From positions 3,720,001 to 3,784,000 of the forward strand of contig JACCLO010000004.1 of NCBI GenBank assembly GCA_029448655.1: 64,000 bases of DNA. Reading direction: 5' to 3'. Source of the DNA: Wolfiporia cocos. Its lineage: Eukaryota > Basidiomycota > Agaricomycetes > Polyporales > Phaeolaceae. Positions 11,274 to 25,189 of this stretch are shown here, one piece after another. The notes beneath the pieces are model-generated. The model made no database searches and was not told the origin of the DNA. It saw only the letters and a program-made list of their open reading frames with translations. Position numbers and translations under genes: made by a program. Position 1 is the first letter of the stretch. The number at the start of each line of letters is the position of its first letter.

Positions 11274-14200
11274 CTAAGTATACTCAACTACTGCTCTGAG
11301 CTGTCCACGACCTACTAATCCAGAACCATCGCGACGTCGCCTGTGTACGTGCACTTCCGCAGCGAAGTCAAAACGACCGCCAGATACGAATACAACTGGC
11401 AGCTCTGCCTCCTCCGACTCCCCAGGCTGCAAACGCCCAATTGGGATGTCCGATAGCACTCCTTGATACACCACATATTGTGACGGTTCCAACGATAGGT
11501 CAAGTGTGAGGACCAGATCGGCAGCTGGCGAGACGGTCCTGTGAGTTCATTATGTGCCGACGAGCGGAAGAGACACTCACGAGAGAGATTAATGATCTTC
11601 GTCCGCAAGTACATGAATTCGTTAGGCGGAGGCAGGAACTTCGTGCCCGATGGATCACGAGGAACAGCCTTTTCACTCTGGTTCTCGTCATAACAGAAGA
11701 GCGACATCTGTACTCTCGCCGTTTCTGTCCGTAACGCTTCCAGCATGGGTAGAGTCATACGCTGCTGCCGCAACGAAAGCTCTCCCGTGCGGCTGCCTCC
11801 GCTCTAACGCCTCATGAGACACAGCCTGTAGGCTTCAAGCGAAGGAATCGCACCTCTCTCCAGCACCCTCGCACAATCTTGAACAGTTCTTCGCGATACC
11901 AGAACAATTCGCGCTGTGCTTTCTCCTCCGCCGAAGTAAGATTTGACTTCGTGACGACGAACTGCCTATCAGACAGTGTGGGTATAGGTTTGGTTGTACT
12001 CTCCTCAGGCAGGAGCATCTTCTTGATGGGTATAATGAGCCGGGATGTCGATCCCGGCGGCACAAGACATGATGTGGAGGCATATTCTGTGCCTGCAAAG
12101 CAAATCAGAATCAGGACCATGACATACACACTATAGGTACAGCGAAACCTACCCGGTTGGTTTCGTTCGAATGTCACATCAAAAGGTAAACCATACGTAT
12201 TCCGAACATCGACGGAGAAGAGACACCAGTCGGCTGCGTTGCCTACGCTTAATAAGGCCTTCATCGCTTTGTTTGCAGGAGAGTCGTCGTCGCCGTTCGC
12301 AATTGCGGAGAAGGAGACAAGACTCGAGTACGACAGAATGTCCATGGCATCGCACTCCAACATGTGATACACAGTGACCACGACAGGATACGAGAGCTGA
12401 CGCGTGTGGAAGACATCTGAAGGCTCCTCAAGGGTGTCTCTGTGTCGATTAATATGGGCATACGAGACATGTATCGTGCCACTTGTACTGAGAGAGATGT
12501 CAGCTCCGATCACGTTTGGCCATGACATTGATGCATACCACCCAACCTTGCCAAAGCATTTCACAGTGATGCTGGTCTTCTCGCCTGCATCGACTCGTTG
12601 TGCCTCGCGAGTGCTGTCCCATGTGAAGACGGGTCTGTGAATGAGGTCATATTCCGTTTCGTAAGTCTCAAACACGGGTAATTCCCCATCTGCGAGCGTT
12701 TGCTGTGCAGGGGCGATTGTGGAGTCATCGAAGGTCAATCGCATGAAGTCAATCGGCAACGATGAGACATTTTCCAATGTTATTCGTATTGATGATCTGG
12801 GGTTCGTCTAATGGTTAGATCTATTTGTATCGTAAAGTTCAGGATGACTGACGTTTCTCCGTCGTACAGCATGACTGCACCGTGCGTGAGCGATGTCCGC
12901 CTGATCCGAAGTAGAGGCTGTTCAGGAACTACCTTGCATTCCAAGTACCTCACTGTGGACGTGCTCGTTGATGATGCTGCATTCTGGTTGCTCAGACGTT
13001 TGCTGTCCCGCTTCCATGGCCGCGAGTCGAGTCCGGTGCGCTTTGAGCGGCCAGATTCCGATTCGACCGCGCTGCGTCTTCGGACACGCTTGTCCTCTTC
13101 TTCGTCCGTCGATAGCGGTACTACATACTCGCGCGGAATACCACCTGGGGCCTGAACGATGCATCCGCGAATAACGAGTGTGCCTGCCTCTACCGCTTTG
13201 CCAGACATTGTAACTGGGTGGTATGTATTTGCGGGCACGATGACGGACATGGCGTCAACTTCAACTCGTGCGCCGGATGTGCTGAGCGGACATATGAATG
13301 CTTGCATCTCTGTGAGCAAATCAGAGATTACCTGAGAGAGAGATTTTCCAGCTGCAGGTCGAACACGAACGGGTTCCGTAAAGTCACGACCACCTCGAAC
13401 TTCTCGTTCTGTACTAGGATGCTCTGCGCCTGTTCATAGCAACATTGTTAGGCGTCACGTTGCTCGAACTGTAAGGCGAGATGAGGTGACCTGTCCTGAC
13501 ATTAACTTCCGCGGGTTGTAGAGGAACGGATCCTTGGCTCCAGCTAGAATTGGGTTCACGGCGCGCTCATCTGACGATGCCAGAAGCGAGATCGGCTTCT
13601 CAATGGGGATGCGGATAAGGGGCAAGCTGGGTGCCGGATGTGAGTTAGGTTGACCGAAGCAACCTACCGGAACTTACGGGAGGACCTCAATACTGATGCA
13701 CGGACGGCCTGCCCAGTACTCCACCGTCCGTCGGTCTCCCCGACGGATGGCAGTAGCTAATGCGCGTGTCGCTGTATGATACAAATGGAACTGATCACTT
13801 TGGCTCATAACCGGGTGTAGAACTTTCAATGCTGACAGAGAAAACTGGGCTACCGACGGATAATCTTCGCATTTCGGTTGTGTCAGTGTCTGCGATTTAT
13901 CTGACGATGGAGGGGCATACCAGGCAACGCTTCTGCAACGGCTATCGCTTCACGCACAATTCCAATCTGCAGTTCCGGCCAGCCGAAAGGCTCTTGTGGG
14001 CCCTCGACCAGATCGTCATCCAGCTCTGCATCATCATTGTTGCCCAGGGTTTGCCCCTTTGACGTACGATCGGCCACAGCCCCCAAGTCAAACATCTTGA
14101 CGGCCTCGAGATCGACGCCATGCACCCTACAGACATGTTTGACGATCCTAAGCACACTGTCATTTCCTTCAGTTCTCTGGTTTTCCCTGACGCCCACTGT

Positions 14201-16097
14201 ACCCTGGCCTGCAGGACCCGTTGCTGCACCGCGGATACCGAGTCCAGCATTCGTCACACGCGCTCCGCTACCTTCTTCGCGACCGCATACAATGAGATCC
14301 ATCACCGATCCCAAAAGCTCCCGCAGGATATATGCTTCCTTGCGGAAGTACCCAAGCGCGCCGTACATTCCAGCTACAGTCTGTAAGATGGCAATGCGTT
14401 CTCGGGCACCGAGATGGAGTAGCCAGGGTCCGTGCACCTGTGTCAAGATGGTGGCAATCTGTACACGGGAAATGCCTGTAATTGACGTGAGGCGTTCTAA
14501 GTCCGCGTAGGAGTTCTTCAACCGGGGGCTCGTCATGGTGATCGTGACGCCATTCGAATCAGTAGTTGTATCTGTCGAGCTGGCGAGCGGCAGGTAAGGA
14601 TTCTGGCCAGGATGCAGCATGCTCGCGAAGGCGAGAAGTCCCCAGCCTTTGGAGCACCATATAGCGAACAGGAACGATGTGTGGCGGAGCAACGAGTGTG
14701 AGTACAAGTAGGCTAGAAGAGGATACGCAGACTCCAGATCAGAGGGCGGGGTTGCCTTGTAATAAAGAGCGGATGCCTGAGTGAGTCTGTCGACAATGTC
14801 ATACCACGGGTCCTTGTCACCTGCGGGTGCGGCCTAGTGACAAATAGTTACCACGACCTCTGACACCGTTGTACATGTTCACGAACCATTGTAGTATTGA
14901 AAGACCACGCCTCGACAATGGGAATGGTCGCCAGACCTTCCAATGCGGATGCATGCCACGCCGCATCTTGCGGACTCTTGAATAAGGCGATAGCTTCGGT
15001 GTACCTTTCGTTCAGATATCATCTGAGTACGTCGCACAGAACATCACAATATGATGCAGATTCACCAGATGAGCGAGTCTTCATGTCTACCTGCGAGCAG
15101 AAAGAGATCGCCTAAAACCTTGTATAGTCTGCCATGCGAAGATGCTGCTCCGATAACATTGGGACGCTTCTTCATAGTCGCCATGGCAGGAGTCACTGGT
15201 AGACTAGCATGACGAATTGGCATGAGCCCAGGACCAATTGAACCGCGTTTGGTCCCCAGGGGTGACTTCGCTCTATTAAGATCTGGCTGACTATGTTGTG
15301 ATGGCAAAGGCGGCAAAGAGTCGCGGTAACCATTCTCACTGTCCAAAGATCTCGGCATCTCTGAAGCAGGAGGTAGCGTAGGGAATAGCGCCGCATTCAG
15401 GTATTCATTCCCAAGTGGACTTTCTAATGCTTGCATCTATGACAGGCCACATGAGCCATTGACAAGATATAGTATCTGAACAAACCATTGTCGAAAATTC
15501 CCCCAGAATCTGGGAGCATAGTCCAGCAAGAAGGGTGCCGATGTGTACGCTCTTGTTACCCATCATACCAGGGATTACTACAAGCCCGGGGAAACGATCC
15601 CCAATATCGAGGTTGGCGTCACCGTCCTCAAACACAAAGCATTTACTTGCAAGTGGATAGGTTGAGCCATGCGCAGAGAACATGCTCATTGAAGCATTAA
15701 ATGCTGCTAGAATAGACGACACGGAATCTGACCGTGAACAAGAGGCGATTCCGATAACACCAAGCGGAAAATCAGAAGGTCGGAATAAGGAGAGTGGCTG
15801 GTGTGATGTAGGCGGTGGGTGCCCCGGGAAGCTCAGATGTAGATGACCACTTGCGAGAGGTCTAGGCATAAACCGGCCTGAGTTCAATGTGAACGTAAAT
15901 GTAAACGCTATGTCTCTCAATCGTAAGTGAAACACACCCCTCTCATCTCTCGTGTCGGCCGGAATATCGCCCAGAGGGATGCTCTCGAAACTCCTAATCT
16001 CTGAGACCCACTTCTCATATGTCACTTTACGGATATTTCCAATGGGTACAAGTTGGATCCTGATGTTCGCGAGAGAACCGAAAGCCAGAGCGTCCAT
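11274..16097 (-). CDS. TRS120: TRAPPII complex subunit Trs120 (TRAPPC9 family)
   Basis: Subunit of the TRAPPII guanine-nucleotide exchange complex that activates Ypt31/Rab11 at the late Golgi. The start is the ATG at 16097: the opening segment (IRIQLVPIGNI, then FHLRLRDI, then FPLGVIGIASC) is the N-terminal Trs120 block. The middle is helical, with YLRELLGSV and ISRVQIATI. The C-terminal half is built of beta-sandwich-like segments (VRYLECKVVPEQPLLRI, then WPNVIGADISLS). The last exon ends at 11274 with LLSDIPIG-type and LPVVFVSGG-type blocks. About 1,400 residues and many exons fit the family. Not every intron was placed. It is divergent from DPM2 with about 320 bp between starts. Confidence 0.88.
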
Positions 16098-16419
16098 GTA
16101 AGCGCACCTGCAGTAGCACGCTCAGCGAGGGAGATAACAGCCGTGCGTCAGCCGTAGGACCGAGGTCAAGCAGCAGTTACGCCTCCCAGAACGGTCGCGT
16201 CGAGGGATCTCGCCCGACGCCAGTCGCGGAGTTGACGCGTAACTCACGTGCTGTGACAGAATATGCACTCACAATGGGCGTCTATTATATAGCTTTCTCC
16301 TGTCCTGAAGTCCTGAAATCCTAACTGCTGCCAGAGCATCCAGAAACAGTATCCCAGTCTGATACTGCTCTTTGTTGGAATGGTCCGCACCATATAGAGG
16401 ACTCGGAATGATTTGCTCA

Positions 16420-16756
16420 ATGTATGGCTCCCAGGTTAGTGACAAGACAGCTGGAGGGACAATACTCTTCATTGCGACCATCATCTTCATATATTACACA
16501 CTTTGGACCATACTGCTGGTGCGTCTCTCATGACCTGCAGGCGCCTCAGCTTTGACGGTAAGACAAGCCATTCTTTGATACGTCAAGTCCGATACATGCC
16601 GTATTCCCATCCCGCGAATGGGCCGTTCGAATCCCGTCCTTCATTCTGATACTAGGCATGTCTGCTATCGGATTGTTTCTGGGCACGACAATCATCAAGA
16701 TCCATACTAATGGTCACTCTGCGACACGCAGTGGGGGCAGTGGAAAACGGCTGTAA
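16420..16756 (+). CDS. DPM2: dolichol-phosphate mannosyltransferase subunit 2 (DPM2-like)
   Basis: ER membrane subunit that stabilises the catalytic Dpm1 and is needed for dolichol-P-mannose, the mannose donor for GPI anchors, N-glycans and O-mannosylation. Exon 1 (16420-16518) starts MYGSQVSDKTAGG and carries helix 1 with IYYTLWTILL. A 49-nt intron (GTGCGT...AAG) leads to exon 2 (16568-16756), which begins PFFDTSSPIHAVFP, then REWAVRIP and a second helix. The order helix / PFxD...PIH..F / R-x-aromatic-AVxIP / helix is the DPM2 pattern. Total 95 residues; human DPM2 has 84. Both exons are short and lie antisense to a spurious open frame, so the gene is easily missed. It is convergent with the large C1 gene. 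Confidence 0.85.
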
Positions 16757-16824
16757 TACTACCATTTAAAGAGTTCTGAGACATAATATTGGTCCTCGCT
16801 CCAGAGCACAGGTGATTAGATGCA

Positions 16825-19800
16825 TCAACTGACAATCCTCCGGTTTCTGTCTGGTAATGAATCATACAGCTTGGCCGCGTGCAACCTCTCCTCAGCCGCC
16901 AAATCCGAAGCAATCTGACCCACAAAGAAGTCTAATGGCACGTCCGGCGGTGGCTCATTCATGTTACGTACCACCCGGGCAAGCTGATGTTTGTGCTACT
17001 TAGCGGCATCATCTGACACAAACGGTCGGAAAGCTTACCCTGGACTCATTCCTAGTGAAGGCTCGCAGGCGATCGAGAATATTTGCTTCGGACGATGCGT
17101 TCAACGCTACCGATCGTGATTGGCGCAGGAATAAAAGCAGGTCGGCAACAGAAGCCCATATTGTTGAGGTCAGCAGCTGTTATAGAGTCCAGTTATCAGT
17201 AACGATCACGACCTGGTTTGTCCGCGATGCGCACTGAGACATGGCCTTCGTGTGCGTCTGCCTCCAGTACGCTCAGAACACGTCCAAATGGAGGCCACAG
17301 CTCGTTCCAAACCATCTTCATGGCGAGGTTCTCTTCGTTGCGCGAAGATTCGGTTTGAGCATCGCTTGTGCCGCTCAATGGATCCCTAATTTCTCTCCGC
17401 CGCACGCTCGCTCCGCGGGCTACCAACAGCCAAAGCTTGATAGCGGCGTACGCACCGCTGATCACTTTATGCGTCGATGTCCGCGTATCCACTTCAGGCC
17501 CGCCCTGTGGACGCTGGAATGTTGCCAGAGACTGATAATATACGGAGATGAATGTAGAAAAATACTGCAATAATACAGCTGCCGATGCGTTGCGGTTACT
17601 TTCCAGCGCAGCCAAAGCGATGATGTTCCAAACGCGGACAGTAGTCGCAAGTCTCTATCACCACCGAAGTCAATAAGTTCATGTAATTCCGAACACTGGT
17701 ATAGTTCTGACTGACCGAGAGCCTGTTCATTATTGCAGGTTGGTACTCCGCAACGTCAAGCACGAACTTTGCCGCTGAACGCGATATACCGAAACTCGTT
17801 TCCGAGTAGTTTTCTATGAGGTTGTCGCTGGTTAACATCAATACCGCATCATTTGCCATGCCATAGATTGCTGTATCCGGCAATATGGAGATCCTCCCGC
17901 TGAGGAGGTTGGCGACAACGGTTTCGTCCATGGCCTACCAGAGTTGTTAATTTGAACTTCCGTTCTCAATCAACCGTGATATGAGGTGCACTCACATCCA
18001 GTAACGCAATGAGTGATTCACTAATCACTCGTGTTCTTCCTCTTGCAGCATCAGAAATCGTCTCTATCATCGCAGACGTAATAGGATTGACAACGGCTCC
18101 ATCTGCGTTGGGCGACGAGGCAGACGCAGCTTTGCGATACAGCTGTGATGTCACCTCGATTATCCGTTTTAGACTATCCACGGAGACCTTGCACCGGATC
18201 AACGTCGCGCGTAATAAAGTTTCCATATAGAGGAGTAAGTCCTGTGCAAGTATAAAACGCGTCACGAAATAATATACGGTACCTAACATGTCTGAATGGA
18301 CTCACCCTGCTTTGAGACTTGTTGTGCTGTATGAGGATGCAAGCAAGAAGGAATAGTGGGCTTGCATCGAAGACCTCCCAAGTCCATTCTGCCGTTCGAC
18401 GGGCGATGCCGGTGAGCCAATTGCCAACAGCTTTCACACCATTGTGAGTCCATTATAGGTGCAATCAAGTGATAGCCCACCTTGCATCATGTCTGCACTC
18501 AGGCCGGTGTGGTGCACGGTCTCTATGTAAGCACTAACATTCTCGACAATCTGCCGGATGTCTTCGGGTTCGCTTGTAAAAGATCTTGCCAAAGTATCAC
18601 GCAATAGAACATCCTTTAAGCTTTCCTGCATCTGCGGGATTCGATTGATTCTTGCGTTTGGTGTAGTGATATACCGTATGACGGTAAAGAATTCGGGATT
18701 CAGCCGTCGCTAAATGAGCGTGTTGTCGACGTCTGGTCAGTGTATGCGCAAATCTGGTATCTGATTGAGGGCTCACTTTACACAAGGCAATAAAGATGCC
18801 GCCAGAAGCAAGCCTACTCCCTTATTAGTTACTGTTGAACACGGCACGAGCAGAGTTTTACATCGTGAGTGTAGTGGCAATAAATGACCGCAGCTGATCG
18901 ACCAGTATGTTATCGCTGTTGGACTCGTATTTCAGGTCAACCATTAGCTGTGCTGATTCTTCCACGGCATCACTGAGACATGCTTAATTAGCGGGGCCTA
19001 CGATATTGTCATTGTGCACGTACATAGTCATGTTATTGATGATAGTCGGCCATCGTTTTATGAACACTTGGCAGGTCGACAGCGCTAACTGACGAAGTTC
19101 GTAGCTGAGATCGCATCGGATCAGGTTGAGGACCTGACGAATCGCCTTCCGTGACGGCCCTTGCAGATGTTTCAGAGGTCGGCTGTCTAGATCATGCTTA
19201 TATAGTATGATCATGAAGGACTTCAGCATGTTCTTGAGAGTGATGCTTGGCAGTTCAAGAATATCGACTGCATCAAACAATCCGAACAGTATATCCACAA
19301 ACACGGAGCCAACCAATAGGGTGGAAGGTGTCTCATCGTCCGCGTATGGGCCACCAACCATGGACGGTGAGATATCGCACGTTTGTGGTGAGTCTAGTAT
19401 CAACATCAAGTCGTCTATGCATGCCTCCGCGGACTCCGGGATTGACTTGAAGCCAGAGAACCGAAAGTGAAAACCGCGACCACTGGAAGTAGGGACCATG
19501 TATATCTCTTGGAAGCCTAGGACCCGAACCATGTGCCCCTTGATTTTGACAAGTTCGTTGGGCTCGATTGGTATTCCATGCGTAACCATGCGGATAGCAA
19601 GCGATAACAGTGACACCTATAATGCTCATTGATAATCAAGAGGATCCCACGTTTCGCACAGCGTAGTGACTCACTCTGAGGACACTAAGTTCGGCATCCT
19701 CGCTCACTGCGGCATCTTGAGATGCGCTTAATCAAAAAGTGTGTCTCAGTGATCCACCCGGTGCAATGGAGAGTATCATGGCCAACCTTTCCGCGTGAGT

Positions 19801-22800
19801 CGTGACCGAATCTCCTGTCCCATCCCCGCTTTTGTGGACATAGTCATGCTCGAAGAAGATCTCTATCATGAGCGCCCATGACAATACTGGCAAGCATCAT
19901 CTAATGAGCAATCTATCAGCGACACTGAAAAACAGCCTACCTGGCCAGGTCGAAAAGTGTGGGTGAAGTTGATTGAGAAACGAAACCAGTTTGATACGAT
20001 CGCTAATCGGAGACTTTGCGAGCGAGTCATTCCAGCACAATGCGATAGCATCTAAATGTGCCTCGAGAAGAGTTTTCGACCACGTCTCAACCGCTAATCT
20101 GACCTCCTCCTAATAAGTCGAATCAATAGTCAGTGCACCTGCACAAAATGCTGAGTCAACACACACACACTATCGTCCATCCACAGGCGGGAAAAGAATC
20201 GCTGGAAAATGATCGTTGCACTCGTCCTCCATTGGCGACCTTCTACGTCAAAATACGGACTAGTGACATCTAGGACCATACGGAACAGACGCAATGCTCC
20301 CTGCAATCTGTTGTACTCCTCAGTTGCAAGCTAGTAGTGATCTGCGCATGCCGTACCGTAGCTCCCAATGGTTCGATGGACTAAACAACCCGTCAATAAG
20401 GGTTTGAAATGGATGGGTGTCAACGACAAGGACGCGGAGCATGAAAGCAGGCCTTATCATGGATAATTCAGGAATCTGACTCCCGTAGAACTGCCACATG
20501 CTGCAGCCGATTGATCATTAATGCAAACAATACCGCGCGAAAACGATCGTACCAGGTGCACAGAATGTCACCGTTCCGCAGGATGAAATTGTCCACCTCG
20601 TACGTCTCCATGAATGGCGCATCGTTTATGAGTGCATTGAGGAATTTGGCCACGAAACATGACACTTCGTCCACTTTTGCCTCCACATATGCTCGCAATA
20701 TGTTCATAAAATCGGCATCGATGGTGACAGGATCCGCCATTGTTGTTGTACGTGCATGGAGCTTACGTCTATGAGGTTTCAGCATGAGCTTGCAAGCCAG
20801 ATCTCCAACGATAGCTAACCTTGACGGTAATCCCTCAGTCTCCTCAGATTGCAGCATTCCGACACCGAGGATATAACTTCTTTCACAGCCAAAGGCCAAA
20901 AGGCAGATAGCGAGGGACTGTCGAACGAAGCGCACACTACATGGTGTCAGTCAGATAGTCAGACAATATTAAGACCAGACATTGATATTTTCACACACAT
21001 GTCTTTTGTATCTTTTCCTAAGCGGAGTGAATCGATCAAATGGACATAAATATGGCTGTGTAAAGTAACAACCACGCCTTGAATCTCCTGGCGGCCTACG
21101 GATCGAAGCCAGGTTGACCATAATGCAGCCCTAATTATTGCTGATGTTTCATTAAGAGTAGCATCGTATCTTTGAGCCAGTTGAGCAAATTCCATGAATG
21201 TCGAGACGGGAATGTCCACGCCCGAGCGCATGAAGAGACAGAGCCAGTGTATGGAACACTGGAATCCTTTCGTGCTTTCCGTTGCTGTGTCGATTAATAG
21301 GCGCAGGACACTGCCGGTGGCAAGCTCAGTTGTCTCCACCGCTGAGTATCTGGGATCCAAGATGGAGGTGAACCGATTGCCAGACTCCGTTTCACGGTTG
21401 AATAGCCTAGAAAGCGAAGACAGTGGCTGATGCGGCGATCAACAGTTCTGTTCGGGATCAATGCAAAATACGTTCATACCTGCTGATTGAGACTCAGATC
21501 GCGAGCGTGTGTCATCCATGCCTTTATGATATCGTCAAAAGCGGTGTACAGAATGGATGCTTGACTCAATTTGATGATCGACCCGAGTATCTTGTCCGCT
21601 ATCACGAACCGACGCTTCTACACTACTTTCAGCGAAGGCAGTCACAGCAAAATGAGAATTACAAACCAGCTCCCGATCGTCGCTTTCCTTCCCTAGGAAA
21701 TATTCGTCTCTGACATCGTCTTCCATTGCTTGAGCCTCCAGTATATCGAATATAACAGCCGCATAGTTGTCGATATCCATGTCGTGCAAGGCCAATAGCC
21801 ACTTGGAGGCGTATCTGCTCAACAAAACCCTTCTGCTGGAAACATAGTCTCCGCCATTATTAGCAGAATTCGCCACTGGCGCCCGTGGCTGTAGCTGAGA
21901 TGGCCAAGATTGAATTTCTGTCCCTGAGCGGACACCCGGGAGGCTTTGACCTTTCGCGACATAGTCACGCAGCATAGCGGCCAAATTACGATCCTGAGCA
22001 ACTCACGGCATGATGAAGATACGACGAGGGATAGCACAGTGCACGTACCTCCGAAATAATCCACGTGATAACAGCTGCACAGAGTCTGTGAAGCGCATAA
22101 TCTGTTAGCATTCCATCTGGCCAGAACTTGCGAACAAGCATGAGGAACCCGGCTTCATTGGCCGAGATGTCCAAATCAGACAAACATGCTTCAATGGCGG
22201 ATACTAGAGTTTCTACTTCTGTCGACATATCGAGTCCCAGAGGAAGAGGCGAGAAACAAAGGACTCTGCCAAGATCCTCGCGCATGTCATCATTAAAGGT
22301 CACTTCATGAGCATCTAGTGTTTGCACGAAACCCAGATGTGCAAGATGAGTGAGCATGTGTCTAGCGGCTGGTTCGCAGCATAGACGGAGTAACTCTCCC
22401 ATCTGATTTCGAAGATGGGCGAAGGTGAATGTTTCTAATGGGAATGATGACTGTGGGTCCTGTTCGTCTAGTTCTGGTGGCGTAACTCCAAGTAAATCTG
22501 TGGACGTAAAATTTGTATGTTGCGCGCTGGGAGGCAGCTTGATGGTACTCGTGATGAAGGTCAACACCCTCCAGTCAAAGTAGATAGACGTTTGTGCGGG
22601 CTTCAGATGATTTTCCGCAAAATGATCAGTCAATGCATCAGACATTGTCAGTTTATTCGATGAGATCAAATGGTCGTAGAGATTGATCCATTCTTGCAGC
22701 TCGAAGTCCACCAACTGGGTATCCTGCGCAGGAGATCCTAAGTTAGCATCATGGGACAATACGATGGAGCCTAATGCAACGCCATTGAGCAATATCTGAA

Positions 22801-25054
22801 GCTGCAGCCACAGTACTGCTGCTAATGTCGACACCTCCTCGTAAGACTTGTTGATAACCTCGGTTTCTGTTCGGGGGAAATCGCCGTAGTAGTCTGCAAA
22901 AGAACTGCGCATAGCAGACCACTCCATTGTCACCAATGTCTCATCAACGGCGACAGAACGGCAACGGGGCAGCGAGGATGAAGCATTATTGAGGCAGGAT
23001 GCGTGAGCGAATTGCTTGCATGAGCCACATCTATAGGCTTGTGCCACACATCCCCATAAGGGTTGGTGGCATATGAAACAGAGTGTCAGGCTGAACAGAT
23101 TAATCAGTCGGAAGCTGTGGTTTCCCTGCATGATAGGCGTGGAGATATCTCGTCTTTGCGGGATGTAGCAATACCGATAGACGGCGAGCTTCTGAGTATC
23201 CTGACCAGATATCGAGTACTGTGAAAGATGGCTACCTTCTGGATAGTCATAGCAATCGAAGTGGACTGTGCACATGCAAAGGGGACACAGCAGCCCGAAC
23301 CCACTGATGGCATTCATACATGAACGACATTCATGTTGCGTGAATACGCCGGGTATCAATTGAGAGTTGAAGCGCCAAGGGACGAACTGATGAGCATACG
23401 GATGGTCGTGCGGTTTTCGCGTTACAGTAAGACCTTGCGTTACCCGTGCTAAAGAGGTCGAGTAAGATAGTACGGGAAACGCTTTGCTAACGACTACATG
23501 ACCGATTGTGCGTGGCCAGTAAGTCATTAGGACTGAGATGGCGAGAAAACGTGCGCCGGCGGTATGATAGGCGATAACAGATAGAACGTCCAGGTATGCG
23601 TCTGGTTTGTATTCTGCCATCATGCACAGAACTTGGTGGAGGCGATGCAATGTTGGAAGATCCTCGGAAAGCGGGTTGATGTTATCTAAGATCGCTGCTA
23701 GCAGGGGGCTAATGAGGGATGTGAAGTGGTACACTGAAACATCCTGCGCAGGTGCACTGGTGGAGCAGAGCCCTTTATAAAGGGATGCTCCAGATGTGAT
23801 CCACCGATGCCAACCACGAGATTGCAGTGCATCCGGCTCGGTGACTTCGTCAACTCGTATCGAAACCATAGGAGCATGCGCCTCGGCGGTTCCAACGGGA
23901 GAAGCTATGCATGTCTCAGCGCTAAATCAATTCAACGTCAATAATGAACATACCCGCTGGTTCGAACAGTCCTCGAGGATCGTGATTTTCAAATGTTTGC
24001 CTTACGTCATTGAGTGTATGCCCGAGCACCACGTGGTGAAAAAATGCAAGGAGTCGTCCGTGCATTCTGGCACCGAAGGTATAGAACGCAGGAATGACTG
24101 CCAGTGCAACTTGGGATACAGTATGAGCATCATCGCGATGGAGGAATATGACAAGCTGTGCGATGTTGAGAGTGACAGCCTGCAACGCGTACGGAGGTTT
24201 CGACGGGCGTGGTGAGGCGACGCGATAGCGACAATCCTCTTTCACAATGGAGGCCAGTATGGAAAGACAACGCATGAGAAGGTGCGGTGCTTTCGTGGGC
24301 CCATCAACCTCCGATGTAGCGGATTGGGTTCGAGAGTGAGAGCGATTGCGTCGTCCCGAGCCACCGCTTCGCCTTCGACGAAACGAATCTTTCGACTTCT
24401 CGCTACTGCTTCTAGACTCTACAAACATAGAGCTGCACAGTATTAGGCTACTGGTGCGTGCACACATACAGGTCGTGGGTCTGGGACCTCGTACCTATCA
24501 TTGAGAATGTCCCATTGATGGTTGGCTGCCATCACCAAGACCTCCCTTAACTTGTTCATGAGGTCGAGGGTCGAGTCTGTGGTATATATGGCCTTTTCCT
24601 CATTGTTACTATCACTGTCACTGTCGTCTGTGGGAACTGGTCTGTAATTTCTGCCATCGGACCTGCCGCGCTGATGCTTTGCTGGTCCATTGGATGACCG
24701 ACTGGCACTACTGAGACGCTTGGATGTCCTGTCTCTTGGGCGAGTCAAACCGTAGAGCTGTGAGGGAGGCGATTGTCTATCTTGTAGTTGTTCCAATATA
24801 TGAGCAAGAAGCTTGCGGGACTCGAACCGCGCTTTGTCCGATCCATGGGAAGCAGCGTAGCTCGCTATGTCGGTGGGAAACTTCTCCGCCGTAGGTGATG
24901 CCGGTATTCGGAAGGAGGGTATGACGGATTGCGATAGACCCCGCACGCGATTCCGAGTTTCCGGTGTCTGCAGAACGGGAGAGAGCGTAGGTTCGGCCTG
25001 CAGTTCAGAACCATCCAGATAACTCGTATCCAGGCGAAGAACGGGTGTCGACAT
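16825..25054 (-). CDS. very large protein with tandem C1-type zinc fingers (function unknown; possibly UNC80-like)
   Basis: I do not recognise this gene with certainty. It starts at ATG 25054 (MSTPVLRLDTSYLDG...), with a Ser-rich N-terminal 200 residues. It runs through about 20 or more short introns to a stop at 16825, preceded by FFVGQIASDLAAEERLH. The product is roughly 2,500 residues, mostly helical. The longest exon (about 21986-23869) holds two C1-type zinc fingers at about 23392-22961. The first has ligands H, CxxC, CxxC, CxxxxHxxC and a His in the last place. The second has the exact spacing H-x12-CxxC-x13-CxxC-x4-H-x2-C. No kinase or GTPase motif is visible, and hydrophobic stretches look like buried helices, not a channel. 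Size and architecture could fit fungal UNC80-like channel-accessory proteins, but this is a guess. It could also be split into more than one gene. Confidence 0.65.
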
Positions 25055-25189
25055 TTATAGCAAGTCTCTTCGGTAATATCTGAAGTTGAAGTACAGTCCA
25101 CAGTGTGAGATCCGGTTGAGTAAACCCAGGATGTACTGCGGCCTGAGTATCCAGTTATAGACGCACGGTGCCGCGGAATGCGTCACGGA

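Noticed and set aside
16269..16490. 73-codon minus-strand open frame
   Set aside because: It is antisense to the DPM2 promoter and first exon. DPM2 on the plus strand has family motifs and a matching second exon, whereas the minus frame has none.
16610..16645. GTTCGAATCCC, like a tRNA T-loop
   Set aside because: The flanking bases do not form a T-stem or acceptor stem, and the stretch lies inside DPM2 exon 2.
20157..20170. (AC)n microsatellite
   Set aside because: About seven units inside the large C1 gene, probably intronic; too short to be of interest.
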